Shown piece after piece: positions 17,185 to 26,259 of a DNA stretch of 64,000 nucleotides (its first letter is position 1; each line of letters starts with the position of its first letter). Both the position numbers and the translations under genes were made by a program. Location of the stretch: NCBI GenBank assembly GCA_021496925.1, contig CP053915.1, positions 3,065,501-3,129,500 on the forward strand, written 5' to 3'. Below the pieces are notes generated by a model. The model did no database searches, was not told where the DNA came from, and saw only the letters and a program-made list of their open reading frames with translations. This stretch comes from Acidovorax sp. YS12 (GTDB lineage Bacteria; Pseudomonadota; Gammaproteobacteria; Burkholderiales; Burkholderiaceae_C).

Positions 17185-17200
17185 CTGTATAAACGCACAG
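17185..17200. promoter_or_regulatory. LexA (SOS) box upstream of the FAN1 gene
   Basis: CTGTATAAACGCACAG is a perfect CTGT-N8-ACAG LexA operator, 8 bp before the FAN1 start codon at 17209. This position would allow repression by LexA and induction by DNA damage. Confidence 0.8.
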
Positions 17201-17208
17201 TTTTTGGT

Positions 17209-18885
17209 ATGCCGCCCGGCCCGCCGCTCCCGCCCCACCGCTTCTATTACCTGCACAACTTCCAGCGCGCGCTGGACTGGGTGCAGGCGCGCCATGGCGA
17301 CCTGCTGGACGATGCGGAGCAGCAGTTCCTGGCCTGCTTCCGTGCGCTGCCGCAGGACGCGCGGGCGCTGCTGGTGCGCATGGTGATGCGGCGCGGGCCG
17401 TGGTTCCGCGCCAGCAAGCTGGCATACGAGGAGATTCCCCACACTGAAGAGGCCGCTGCGCCGCTGCTGGCGCTGGGCTGGCTCTGCACCGAGCAGGATT
17501 TAAGCCTTTCCGAGCTTTTCGCCTTGCACACCAAGCGCGAGCTGCTACAGATTTTGCAGGGCGCGCCGCTGCACGCCGCCATGCGCAAGGCCGACATGCT
17601 GCAGGCGCTGGCCGACCGCGCCGGCCTGCGGCAGCCCTACGCCGCATGGAACCCGCAGGCCACCGAGCCCGCCTGGCGCGTGATGGTGGGCGAGCGCTGC
17701 GAGCGCCTGCGGCTGATGTTCTTCGGCAACCTGCACCAGGGCTGGTCGGAATTCGTGCTGGCCGACCTGGGTGTGTTCCGCTACGAGGCCGTGCCGATCG
17801 ATGCCGCCTCGCGCGCCTTCCAGAGCCGCGCCGACGTGGACCGCTACCTCGCCTTGCACGCCTGCCGCCGCGCGCTGGACGAGGGCGCCGACCGCGCCGC
17901 GCTGCTGCAGGACGCGCTGGCCTGCGCCAGCGCCCACCCGTGGCTGGAGCAGCGCCGCGCCAAGGTGCTGCTGCGCATCGGCCAGTCCTGCGAGCGCGCG
18001 CAGGACTGGCCGCTGGCCGCCCAGGCGTACACCGCCAGCCGCTTCCCCGGCGCGCGCCACCGGCACATCCGCGTGCTGGAGCGCATGGCCTGCCTGCACC
18101 AGGCGCTGGCCCTGGCCAGCCAGGCGCTGGACGCGCCCGAGAGCGAAGAAGAACGCCAGCGCGTGGCGCGCATGCTGCCGCGCCTGCGCCGCGGCCTGGG
18201 GCAGGGCGCGGGCACGCGCCGCACCGCGCTGGCCCCGGCCGTGGCCGTGGCCGCGCTGCGCGAGGACGTGGCGCTGCCTCCCACCGAGCCGCCCGGCGCC
18301 GTCGAAGATGCGCTGCGCGACCACTGGCACCGCACCGACGCGCCGGTGTTCTACGTGGAGAACACGCTCGTCAACGCGCTGTTCGGCCTGCTGTGCTGGC
18401 CGGCCGTGTTCGCGCCGCTGCCGGGCGCGTTCTTCCACCCGTTCCAGAGCGGCCCGGCCGACCTGGGCGCGCCGGATTTCGTGGCGCGCCGCCGGCCCCT
18501 GTTCGACGCCTGCCTGGCCGAGCTGGAGGACGGCCGCTACCGCGCCACCATCCTCCAGCGCTTCGCGGACAAGCACGGCACGCAGTCGCCCTTCGTGGCC
18601 TGGGGCGCGTTGACCGGGGGCCTGCTCGGGCTGGCGCTGGACTGCATGCCGCCCGCGCACCTGCGCCTGTTTTTCGAGCGGCTGCTGCGCGACCTGAAGG
18701 GCAACCGCACCGGCCTGCCGGACCTGGTGCGCTTCTGGCCTGCCGAGCGGCGCTACGAGCTGGTGGAGGTCAAGGCGCCGGGCGACAAGCTGCAGGACAA
18801 CCAGATCCGCTGGCTGGACTACTGCGTAGCCCAGGGCATCCCGGTGCGCGTGTGCCACGTGCAGCGGAGCACGCTCCCGGTTTGA
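17209..18885 (+). CDS. FAN1-type structure-specific nuclease (VRR-NUC)
   Basis: FAN1 nucleases cut branched and cross-linked DNA. The 558-residue product matches bacterial FAN1 in length and has a helical N-terminal region opening with FYYLHNFQRALDWV. A C-terminal VRR-NUC domain carries the PD-(D/E)XK residues D505, E520 and K522 in LPDLVRFW and LVEVKAPGDKLQDNQ. A perfect LexA box lies just before the start codon, so SOS control is likely. The TGA stop codon falls in a dispersed hairpin repeat that separates it from the convergent cytochrome gene. Confidence 0.9.
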   Translation: MPPGPPLPPHRFYYLHNFQRALDWVQARHGDLLDDAEQQFLACFRALPQDARALLVRMVMRRGPWFRASKLAYEEIPHTEEAAAPLLALGWLCTEQDLSLSELFALHTKRELLQILQGAPLHAAMRKADMLQALADRAGLRQPYAAWNPQATEPAWRVMVGERCERLRLMFFGNLHQGWSEFVLADLGVFRYEAVPIDAASRAFQSRADVDRYLALHACRRALDEGADRAALLQDALACASAHPWLEQRRAKVLLRIGQSCERAQDWPLAAQAYTASRFPGARHRHIRVLERMACLHQALALASQALDAPESEEERQRVARMLPRLRRGLGQGAGTRRTALAPAVAVAALREDVALPPTEPPGAVEDALRDHWHRTDAPVFYVENTLVNALFGLLCWPAVFAPLPGAFFHPFQSGPADLGAPDFVARRRPLFDACLAELEDGRYRATILQRFADKHGTQSPFVAWGALTGGLLGLALDCMPPAHLRLFFERLLRDLKGNRTGLPDLVRFWPAERRYELVEVKAPGDKLQDNQIRWLDYCVAQGIPVRVCHVQRSTLPV

Positions 18886-18927
18886 TAGCTGCCAGCGCTT
18901 GATGGACAAGGGCTGGCGGCATTTTTT
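18882..18927 (+). terminator. Dispersed hairpin repeat, copy 4 (FAN1/cytochrome junction)
   Basis: TTGATAGCTGCCAGCGCTTG, a loop with ACAAGGGCTGGCGGC, then ATTTTTT. It contains the FAN1 stop codon (18883-18885) and lies between two converging genes. The T run follows on the plus strand, fitting termination of the FAN1 transcript. Confidence 0.8.
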
Positions 18928-18946
18928 ACCTGTATCCCACAGGTTC

Positions 18947-21115
18947 TCAGTAGCGCGCATCCGAGGGCTTGCCGCCCTTGGGCCAGTCCTTGACCTTGGG
19001 CGCGAAGTCGGGACGCGGCATGTGGCTGAAGTACTCGGCCACATCGACGGCCTCCTGGTCGGTCAGCCCGCCCTGGCCCAGCGGGAAGCCGCCATGGAAG
19101 GCGATGGGCATGTTGCGCTTGACGAAGGCCGCCGCCGTGTAGGTGCGCGCCATGCCCGCGCCGATGTTGAACGACTCGTCGCCCCACAGCGGCGGATAGA
19201 CCATCTCGCCCCTGGCGTTCTTGATGCCCTCGCCGTTCTCGCCGTGGCAGATGGCGCACTGGGCGGCGTAGACCTTCTGGCCGTTCCCGGGGTTGGGCAC
19301 GATGTTTTTATCGATCTTGCCGACGCCACGGCCTTCCACCTTGTCCTCAGGCTTGGTGGCGCCCTTCATCCAGTCGAAGAAGGCCACCATCGCCTGCATC
19401 TCCTCGCCATCGACCGGCAGCGGCTTGCCGTTCATCGAGCGGCGGAAGCACCCGTTGATGCGCTCCTTCAGGTCGATCTCGCGGCCCGCGCGCGCGCCGT
19501 AGCTCGGGAAGAAGGCCGACACGCCGATGTACGGCGAGCCGTCGGCCACGGTGCCGGCGTTCAGGTGGCAGCTCGCGCAGTTCATCCTGGCGCCCACGTT
19601 GTGCGGCAGCATGCGCGCGGTATCGATGTTCAGGCGCGCGCCCAGCACGAGTTGCTGGGCGTTCTTTTCCTTCAGCATGTCGGCCAGGCGCGGCGTCTCG
19701 AACGGGCGGCGCTTGTCGGCCGTGGCATCGAGCTGCTTGCGCGCGCTGGCCACTTCGGCGGCCTGGATCTCGCGCGCATCGGCGCGGCCCCAGGCGCGGC
19801 GCGTGAAGTTCAGGATGTCGGCGATCTCCGCGTCACCCAGTTGGGCAAAGGCCGGCATGGTCAGCGCCTTGGCGTGGCTGAGCGTGACCGGCGCCTTCCA
19901 GCCCGTGAGCATGATGTGGATCAGCGTGGCGGGGTCCTGCGACTGCAGCGTGTTGTTGCCCGCGAGCGAAGGGAACACGCCCGGCACGCCGTCGCCGTTG
20001 CCACGGTGGCAGTCGGCGCAGAACTGCAGGTAGCCCAGGCCGCCGCGCGTGGTGAACAGGTTCGCCGGCGCATCGCCAGCGGGTGCGGCGGCCTGGTGCG
20101 GTGCGATGGCCGGGCCGGGGCCTTGCGCCACCTGCATGGGCAGGTCATCCTTGCCGGGCGGCAGCGATTTCAGGTAAGTGCCGATGGCGAGCAGGTCGCC
20201 GCCGGTCATGTACTGCGTGCTGTGCTGCACCACGTCCACCATGTTGCCCGAGACGGTGCCGTGCTTGTTGCGGCCGGTCTTGAGCAGCTCGGCGGTTTCC
20301 TCGGGCGTCCAGAGGTTGCGCAGGCTCAGGGCGCGCCAGCCTTCGACGGTTTCGCCCGCCAGGAACAGGGCGCCCTTGCCGCCTTCGCCGGTCATGGTCT
20401 TTTCCTGGAACATCAGGCCGCGCGGCGTGTGGCAGGCGCCGCAGTGGCCCAGGCCCTGCACCAGGTAGGCGCCGCGGTTCCACTCGGCGCTTTGCTGCGG
20501 CTGGGGCGCGAACGGTGCGTCGTCCAGGAACAGCCCGTTCCACAGCGCCAGGCCCCAGCGCTGGTTGAACGGGAAACCCATCTCCGACGCCTTGTTGGCC
20601 GCCTGCACGGGCTTGACGCCCTGCATCAGGTAGGCGTAGAGCGCCTGCATGTCCTCGCCCGTCATCTTGGCGTACGAGGGGTAGGGCATGGCCGGGTACA
20701 GGTTGTGCCCATCGGCGGCCACGCCCTTGCGCATGGCGCGGTCGAACTGCGCGAAGCTGTAGGCGCCGATGCCGTGCTGTTTGTCGGGCGTGATGTTGGT
20801 GGAGTAGAGCTTGCCGAAGGGCGTCTCCAGCGCCAGGCCGCCCGCCATGGGCTGGGACTTGTCGCCCGTATGGCAGGCCACGCAGTCGCCCAGGCGCGCG
20901 ACGTAGCGGCCGCGCTCGACCTGCGCGCGCTGCTGCGGCGAGAGGTCGGCCGCGTAGTCGGCGGGCAGGTCGTCGATGACCTGGGGCATCTGCGCATGGG
21001 GCGTGGCGGCCAGCTCCTGCGCGAACGAGACGGCCAACCCAGCCAGGCCCAGCGCGGCCACGGCGGCGGCGGCGGCGGCGGCAGGCAGCGCGTGGATTTT
21101 CTTCGGGGGTTTCAT
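18947..21115 (-). CDS. Fused pentaheme cytochrome c (AdhB-like triheme plus TsdA-like diheme)
   Basis: This 722-residue exported protein has a hydrophobic N-terminus of about 33 residues and five CxxCH sites: C78-H82, C225-H229, C366-H370, C513-H517 and C620-H624. The first three resemble the triheme cytochrome subunit of membrane alcohol dehydrogenases. The last two form a TsdA-like unit with MNCASCHLNAG and RINGCFRRSMNG, where C556 could be the Cys ligand of the catalytic heme in thiosulfate dehydrogenases. It follows ttrA by 29 bp and probably passes electrons between the quinone/cytochrome pool and the Ttr enzyme, or interconverts thiosulfate and tetrathionate itself. The fusion is unusual. 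Confidence 0.82.
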   Translation of the reverse strand: MKPPKKIHALPAAAAAAAVAALGLAGLAVSFAQELAATPHAQMPQVIDDLPADYAADLSPQQRAQVERGRYVARLGDCVACHTGDKSQPMAGGLALETPFGKLYSTNITPDKQHGIGAYSFAQFDRAMRKGVAADGHNLYPAMPYPSYAKMTGEDMQALYAYLMQGVKPVQAANKASEMGFPFNQRWGLALWNGLFLDDAPFAPQPQQSAEWNRGAYLVQGLGHCGACHTPRGLMFQEKTMTGEGGKGALFLAGETVEGWRALSLRNLWTPEETAELLKTGRNKHGTVSGNMVDVVQHSTQYMTGGDLLAIGTYLKSLPPGKDDLPMQVAQGPGPAIAPHQAAAPAGDAPANLFTTRGGLGYLQFCADCHRGNGDGVPGVFPSLAGNNTLQSQDPATLIHIMLTGWKAPVTLSHAKALTMPAFAQLGDAEIADILNFTRRAWGRADAREIQAAEVASARKQLDATADKRRPFETPRLADMLKEKNAQQLVLGARLNIDTARMLPHNVGARMNCASCHLNAGTVADGSPYIGVSAFFPSYGARAGREIDLKERINGCFRRSMNGKPLPVDGEEMQAMVAFFDWMKGATKPEDKVEGRGVGKIDKNIVPNPGNGQKVYAAQCAICHGENGEGIKNARGEMVYPPLWGDESFNIGAGMARTYTAAAFVKRNMPIAFHGGFPLGQGGLTDQEAVDVAEYFSHMPRPDFAPKVKDWPKGGKPSDARY

Positions 21116-21144
21116 CGGTGTTTCCTTCTTGGAATGGGAAAAGG

Positions 21145-24100
21145 TCAGACCCGGCGCACCTGCACCGGCAGCCCCTGGCGCACCACGGCGCCGGATACCC
21201 AGTCGATCCACACGTTGTCTTTTGCGGGCCGCGTGGGGTCGGCGAAGCCCAGGGCGTTGAGGTTCACGCCGTTGCCGTGCTGCGGGTTGCGGGCCATGGG
21301 CCGGCCGTCCACGGTGTGGGCCGCGGCGCCGAGCTGCGTGTGGCCGTAGCCGTATTCGATGGCGATGGCGCCCCGGGCGATGCCGCCGCGCACCAGGGCC
21401 ACGCCTTGCACGCTGCTGCCGGGGGTGCGCACCTCGATGCGGTCGCCGTTGGCGATGCCCAGCCGCGCCGCGTCTTCCTGGTTCAGGCTGATGGGGTTGT
21501 GCGGATGCACCTGGCGCAGGCGCGAGGCGGCGATGGACATGCTGCTCATCAGGTTGGACTTGTAGCTGCTCATGGTGAGCGGCCAGTCCTCCTCGGGGTA
21601 GTGCGCGCGCATGCTGCTGCCGTCGGCGAAGCGCGTGGGGTACCACGTGGGGCAGCCCGCGTAGCGCTCGCCGGTCATGGAGTGGCGCATCTTCGCCAGC
21701 CCCTCGTGCCAGAGCTGCACGGGGAACTTGTGCGCGGCCTTGACGTGCTCGCCCTGCCAGGCGTCCTCGATCCGGTCGAAGCGCCCGCCGCGGCTCATCA
21801 CCATGGCCACGCGGCGCACTTCCTCGGGCTGCAGGCGCTGCTGCAGCGCGGGCATCCAGCGCGTGAGGCCGGTGAGGGCGATGTCGTCGTCGCTGGCCTC
21901 GGGCACGGGCTTGCCGGCCTGGTAGGCGATGTTGCACATGCCGCGCAGGTAGAAGTCCTCGGGGGTTTCCAGGTCGAGCGGCGCGCCGTCGCGGGTAGCC
22001 ATGGCGTTCTTGCCGAAGCCGGGCAGGCCGAGCTGTTTGGCCACGGCGAAGACAAAGGTCTCGAAGCCCACGGGCCGGCCTTCGGCCGTCTTGGCCGTGG
22101 CGGCCTCGACCACGGGCCAACGCACCGTGCTGCTCTTGGCGACCACGTCGGCCCAGGGCGCGCCGATGCCCCAGCTCTCGTAGGTCACGGTGTCGGGCAC
22201 GATGTAGTCGGCCAGGGCCGAGGTTTCGTTGATGAACGGATCCACCGAGACGAACAGCGGCAGCTTCTTCGGATCCTTGAGCGCCGCCGCCAGCGTGTTC
22301 TCGAAGCCGCAGATGGCGTACACCGGGTTGCTCATGTGGTTGATCCACGCCTTCACCGGGTAGGGGTAGCCCAGCAGGCCGGCGGCCAGCATCTCGCTGG
22401 AGAGGCCGCCGGGCGCCGGGTACCACGGCGCCTGGGCGGGGTAGGGGTTCTGGCCCGCGTCCTTCCTGCGCTTGAACTCGCTGGTCTTCTCGTAGGGAAA
22501 GCGCGTGCGCGACAGCGCCACGCCCGTGGCCTTCACCGCGCCCTCGAACTGCGCGAAGTTGTAGCGCGGCCCAGGGCCGAAGGGGCCGAACGGCCCGGCG
22601 TCCAGCACCCAGCCGCCCTGGACGTTGAGGTTGCCGATCAGGTTGTTCAGCATGGCGATGGCGTAGGCCGTGTAGAAGCCCGCGCCGCTCATGGTGCCGC
22701 CGTGCGAATTGGCCACGGCCTGCTTGCCGTGGCTGGTGAATTCGCGCGCCAGGTCCTCGATGTCCTGCACGGGCACGCCGCACAGGTCGGAATACTCCTG
22801 CAGCGTCTTGCGCCGCGCCTCCTCGCGCAGCTTCACGAACGCGCTGCAGACGGGCAGGGGCGCGCTGCCGCCCGGCGGCGTGAAGTCGCGCTCCACCGCC
22901 AGCGCGGCGCTCTGCGCGATGGTGTGGGGCGCCAGCGTGCCGTCGGCGAGCTGCACCACGTACACGTCCTCGGCGGGCGTTTTCTCGTCGATGGGCGCGG
23001 GCATCGGCAGGCCGATGTCGGCGCCGCGCAGGAACTGGCCGTAGCGCGGGTGCCGGGGGTCGTTGACCAGCAGGTGCGTGGCGTTGCTCCAGCTGGCTTC
23101 GCCGGCCGCCGCCATGGCCGCCGGGCCGGGCTGGGTGAGGAACGCGGCGTCGTAGCGCGCGTGGTCGATGATCCAGCGGATCATGCCCATCACCAGCGCC
23201 AGGTCGGTGGCGGGCTTGATGGGCAGCCAGCGGTTGTTGCCGCCCGCCGCGTGGCTGGACGACATGGGCAGCACGGGCGACACCACCACGTAGCGGTAGC
23301 TGTTCTCCTCGCGCGCGCGGGCCTCGGACAGCTCGCGCCCCATGCGCTGGAACGGGTTGCCCGCCTGCGCGGGCGCGGTGCCGATGAAGAGGCCGAAGCG
23401 CGAGTTCTTCCAGTCCGGCTTGCCGTGCGGCATGCCGGGAATGTTGCCCAGCGCCGCCGCCGTGCCCACGCGGTAGGTCTGGCCGCAGTAGGCGCCGTGG
23501 TTGGCCACGTTCACCGTGCCGAAGGACTGGCGCGCGAAGCGGTTGATGAGCGGCGTGCGGCCTTCGTTGGAGGCGTCGGTCACCAGCAACTGGTTGGCCC
23601 TGGGGCCGTATTCGGGGTTCTCGGGGTCGATCGGCGTCTTCACGTCGCGGATGGCGGCCAGGCCGTCCACGTGGCCCTCGCCGAACAGGTCGCCGCCCTC
23701 GCAGATTTCCTTGACCAGCTGCTCGAACGGGATCGTCTTCCACTGGCCCGATCCGCGCGGCCCCACGCGCTTGAGCGGCGCGAGCACGCGGTGCGCGGCC
23801 GTCTGGTGCTCGAACATGGCCGAGCCGCGCGCGCAGCTCGTGGCGCGGCCTTCCAGGCCGTTGTCGCCGCCGAGCTGGGCGTAGACCTCGCGCACCGGCG
23901 TCTCCATGGGCGCGTGGTGCGTGGTGGCCAGCGGGTGGTAGGGGTTGCCGGCCACGCGCAGGATGCGGTTGTGCGCGGTGTCCACGCGCACGCGGATGCC
24001 GCACTGCGTCCAGCAGCCCAGGCAACTCGATGGGCTGACCACCTGGCCCGGCTGGGTCGTGAGCTGGCCGGTCGCGGGGTCGATGCGGAATTCGGGCGTG

Positions 24101-24294
24101 AGCGAATTGCCGCGCGTGGCGCTTTGCGTGGCCGTGCCGGAGGTGCCGGCGACCAGGCCCTTGGCGCCGCGCGCCAGGGTTTCGCCATAGCCCGCGGCGA
24201 AGGCGGCCAGGCCGCCGGCCACGGCGCCGCCGCGCAACAGCAGGCGGCGGCGTTCGCGTTCAGGGGATTCGGGGGGGGAGTTCTTGTCGGTCAT
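21145..24294 (-). CDS. ttrA: Molybdopterin oxidoreductase, tetrathionate reductase subunit A-like
   Basis: This 1049-residue protein is close to the length of Salmonella TtrA. It starts with a twin-arginine signal (RERRRLLLRGG), so it is exported folded. An N-terminal iron-sulfur site C91-x2-C94-x3-C98 with a later CARG cysteine precedes the molybdopterin domains. NHGAYCG near residue 290 carries the likely molybdenum-ligand Cys. The C-terminal molydopterin-binding domain has NGDRIEVRTPG. Together with TtrB and TtrC genes this points to tetrathionate reduction to thiosulfate, but related enzymes act on other sulfur, selenium or arsenic oxyanions. No TtrSR sensor pair lies nearby. Confidence 0.82.
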   Translation of the reverse strand: MTDKNSPPESPERERRRLLLRGGAVAGGLAAFAAGYGETLARGAKGLVAGTSGTATQSATRGNSLTPEFRIDPATGQLTTQPGQVVSPSSCLGCWTQCGIRVRVDTAHNRILRVAGNPYHPLATTHHAPMETPVREVYAQLGGDNGLEGRATSCARGSAMFEHQTAAHRVLAPLKRVGPRGSGQWKTIPFEQLVKEICEGGDLFGEGHVDGLAAIRDVKTPIDPENPEYGPRANQLLVTDASNEGRTPLINRFARQSFGTVNVANHGAYCGQTYRVGTAAALGNIPGMPHGKPDWKNSRFGLFIGTAPAQAGNPFQRMGRELSEARAREENSYRYVVVSPVLPMSSSHAAGGNNRWLPIKPATDLALVMGMIRWIIDHARYDAAFLTQPGPAAMAAAGEASWSNATHLLVNDPRHPRYGQFLRGADIGLPMPAPIDEKTPAEDVYVVQLADGTLAPHTIAQSAALAVERDFTPPGGSAPLPVCSAFVKLREEARRKTLQEYSDLCGVPVQDIEDLAREFTSHGKQAVANSHGGTMSGAGFYTAYAIAMLNNLIGNLNVQGGWVLDAGPFGPFGPGPRYNFAQFEGAVKATGVALSRTRFPYEKTSEFKRRKDAGQNPYPAQAPWYPAPGGLSSEMLAAGLLGYPYPVKAWINHMSNPVYAICGFENTLAAALKDPKKLPLFVSVDPFINETSALADYIVPDTVTYESWGIGAPWADVVAKSSTVRWPVVEAATAKTAEGRPVGFETFVFAVAKQLGLPGFGKNAMATRDGAPLDLETPEDFYLRGMCNIAYQAGKPVPEASDDDIALTGLTRWMPALQQRLQPEEVRRVAMVMSRGGRFDRIEDAWQGEHVKAAHKFPVQLWHEGLAKMRHSMTGERYAGCPTWYPTRFADGSSMRAHYPEEDWPLTMSSYKSNLMSSMSIAASRLRQVHPHNPISLNQEDAARLGIANGDRIEVRTPGSSVQGVALVRGGIARGAIAIEYGYGHTQLGAAAHTVDGRPMARNPQHGNGVNLNALGFADPTRPAKDNVWIDWVSGAVVRQGLPVQVRRV

Positions 24295-24330
24295 ATGCGC
24301 CTTTCACGGGGCAGTACTGTGCTACTGTTT

Positions 24331-24375
24331 AGATAGCTTCCAGCGCTTGCCCCTGTTGGGTTGGAGGCTGATTTC
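24331..24375 (+). repeat. Dispersed hairpin repeat, copy 5, inside the ttr operon
   Basis: TTTAGATAGCTTCCAGCGC with a diverged right arm (GGTTGGAGGCTGATTT) lies in the 89-bp gap between ttrC and ttrA. It might cause partial termination or mRNA processing between the two genes. Confidence 0.65.
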
Positions 24376-24383
24376 GCTGTGAT

Positions 24384-25421
24384 TCAGGCAACATGGCCCT
24401 GGCGGGCGGGGAACAGCTCCAGCGCCCAGCCCGCCATGGCCACCAGCGCCACGCACAGGCCGGCCACGCCCAGCATGCCCAGCAGGCCGTCGCCGCCCAG
24501 CGGCATGTGGTACAGGTACAGGCCCGCGCCGAACTTGGGCACGCCCTGCACGCCCATGAACAGCGCCCAGCGGAAGGCCCAGGCACTGGCCGCGAGGCCC
24601 ACGCCCAGCACCAGCGTGTAGCCCGGCGCGTCCAGGCGGTGGCGCCCGCGCAGCAGCGCGCCGAGCACGGCAGCGCCGAACACAGCCGAGCCCAGCATCG
24701 TCAGGCGCCACACGGGGAAGTCGCGCCACAGGCGCAGCGCGGCGTTGAACGACGGGCTGTCGCCCCGCAGCCCCGCGAGCACCCAGGCCAGCGCCACGGC
24801 CGCCAGCGCCGCGGCCAGCAGCAGCCCCAGGCCGCGCAGCCGCTGCAGCGCGGCGGCGCCGGGGCGCAGGCCGGCGGGCAGGAAGCGCTCCAGCACGAAG
24901 GCCGCGCCCACGGTGGCCAGCCAGCCGGTCAGCGCCAGGTTCACCGGCACCCACAGCGTGTGCCACAGCGGGCGCGCGCGGACCACCATCATCTCGGCGC
25001 CGGTGTAGAAAGTGATGGACAGGGCCGAGAGCACCAGCAGCGGCGCCAGCGCGCGCATCCAGCCCACGCGGCCCAGCCACCAGCTCGCGCACAGCGCGAT
25101 GCCGAGGGTGACGAACACCGGCAGCAGCAGCGCGCCCACCGACATCCACGACCACGGCGTGAAGTGCGCATAGAAATGCCAGAAGCGCGCGGGCTGGTGC
25201 AGGTCTGCCAGCAGCGACACCGGGGCGGCGATCACGCTCACTGCCAGGGTGAGCACGGCCACGGGCAGCAGGCGGCGCAGCGGGCCGTCCGCCGGCGCCC
25301 AGGCGCACAGCGCGGCCAGCAGCGCAGCGCCCGTGGCCACGCCGGCCAGGAAGAAGTACTGCACGGCCCAGGGCAGCCAGGCGGCCTCGTAGTGCGGGGT
25401 GAGGAGTTCGATGATCTGCAT
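24384..25421 (-). CDS. ttrC: NrfD-like membrane anchor, tetrathionate reductase subunit C-like
   Basis: This 345-residue polytopic protein has about nine membrane segments and belongs to the NrfD/PsrC family, which exchanges electrons with quinol. It opens with TPHYEAAWLPWAVQYFFLAGVATGAA and has DLHQPARFWHFY, a typical NrfD signature near the quinone site. It lies 11 bp after ttrB. Its position between the iron-sulfur and catalytic subunit genes is the ttrBCA order of Salmonella. Confidence 0.87.
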   Translation of the reverse strand: MQIIELLTPHYEAAWLPWAVQYFFLAGVATGAALLAALCAWAPADGPLRRLLPVAVLTLAVSVIAAPVSLLADLHQPARFWHFYAHFTPWSWMSVGALLLPVFVTLGIALCASWWLGRVGWMRALAPLLVLSALSITFYTGAEMMVVRARPLWHTLWVPVNLALTGWLATVGAAFVLERFLPAGLRPGAAALQRLRGLGLLLAAALAAVALAWVLAGLRGDSPSFNAALRLWRDFPVWRLTMLGSAVFGAAVLGALLRGRHRLDAPGYTLVLGVGLAASAWAFRWALFMGVQGVPKFGAGLYLYHMPLGGDGLLGMLGVAGLCVALVAMAGWALELFPARQGHVA

Positions 25422-25432
25422 GCCGCGCTCCT

Positions 25433-26209
25433 TCAGTGTTCAGCGACCAGGCGCAAGCTGGCCTGGCCGTCCACGCCGTTGACGAATGCATCGGGCAGGC
25501 CGATGTAGAACACGCGCGGCGCGGTCTTCATGCCGGGCTTGAGCACCTTGATCGCGTCCTGGTGTTCTGCCAGGCGGCGGTTGATCTCGCTGTCCGGATC
25601 TTGAAGGTCGCCGATCACGCGCGCGCCGCCCACGCAGCTCTCCACGCAGGCGGGCAGCAGCCCGGCCTCCAGCCGGTGCTCGCAGAAGGTGCACTTGTCG
25701 GCGGTCTGCGTCTCGTGGTTGATGAAGCGCGCGTCGTACGGGCAGGCCTGCACGCAATAGCCGCAACCCACGCAGCGCGCGTTGTCCACCAGCACGATGC
25801 CGTCGGTGCGCTGGAACGTGGCCTGCACCGGGCACACGGGCACGCAGGGCGGCTCGTCGCAGTGGTTGCACAGGCGCGGCAGGCTGACCATGGCGGGCGC
25901 GCCGCCGTCGGGCTTGTCGATCTCGTACTGCAGCACCGTGGTGCGGAACTGGCCGATGGGCGGCTGGTTCTCCACCGAGCAGCTCACCGTGCAGGCCTGG
26001 CAGCCGATGCATTTGCGCAGGTCCACCAGCATGCCGAAGCGCTTGCCCTCCATGCCGGGGCGGCGCGGAGGCTGGAAGCCGGCCATGGCCGGTGTGGCCG
26101 CACCCGCGAGGCCGAAGGCGGTGGCCAGGCCCACAAGTTCCTGCAGGAAAGTGCGCTTGCCCGCCTGCGCCACGGCAGCGGGGCTTGAAGGGGGAAGGGA
26201 TCGGGACAT
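25433..26209 (-). CDS. ttrB: Four-cluster ferredoxin subunit, tetrathionate reductase subunit B-like
   Basis: This 258-residue electron-transfer subunit has four cysteine groups for [4Fe-4S] clusters: CIGCQACTVSC, CNHCDEPPCVPVCP, CVGCGYCVQACP and CTFCEH with a distant CVESC. The N-terminus carries GKRTFLQELVGLATAFGLAG, a twin-arginine-like signal with Lys-Arg in place of Arg-Arg. Salmonella TtrB is the classic case of such a Lys-Arg signal, which supports the name. It is the first gene of the operon and lies behind an FNR-type site. Confidence 0.88.
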   Translation of the reverse strand: MSRSLPPSSPAAVAQAGKRTFLQELVGLATAFGLAGAATPAMAGFQPPRRPGMEGKRFGMLVDLRKCIGCQACTVSCSVENQPPIGQFRTTVLQYEIDKPDGGAPAMVSLPRLCNHCDEPPCVPVCPVQATFQRTDGIVLVDNARCVGCGYCVQACPYDARFINHETQTADKCTFCEHRLEAGLLPACVESCVGGARVIGDLQDPDSEINRRLAEHQDAIKVLKPGMKTAPRVFYIGLPDAFVNGVDGQASLRLVAEH

Positions 26210-26228
26210 GAATCGTGGGATTTTGTTA

Positions 26229-26258
26229 ATGCGGATTTGATTATTGATTTATCCGCAT
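26229..26258. promoter_or_regulatory. Inverted repeat between ttrB and its FNR-type site
   Basis: ATGCGGAT at 26229-26236 pairs with ATCCGCAT at 26251-26258 across 14 AT-rich bases. It lies about 20-50 bp upstream of the ttrB start codon and could be an operator or 5' leader hairpin. No known regulator consensus is matched. Confidence 0.4.
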
Positions 26259-26259
26259 A

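Noticed and set aside
21118..24336. A 1072-codon plus-strand frame opposite ttrA, and a long minus-frame extension of the cytochrome frame across ttrA to 24025
   Set aside because: Both are shadow frames of high-GC DNA; ttrA has the Tat signal, cluster cysteines and cofactor motifs. The cytochrome start is placed at 21115.
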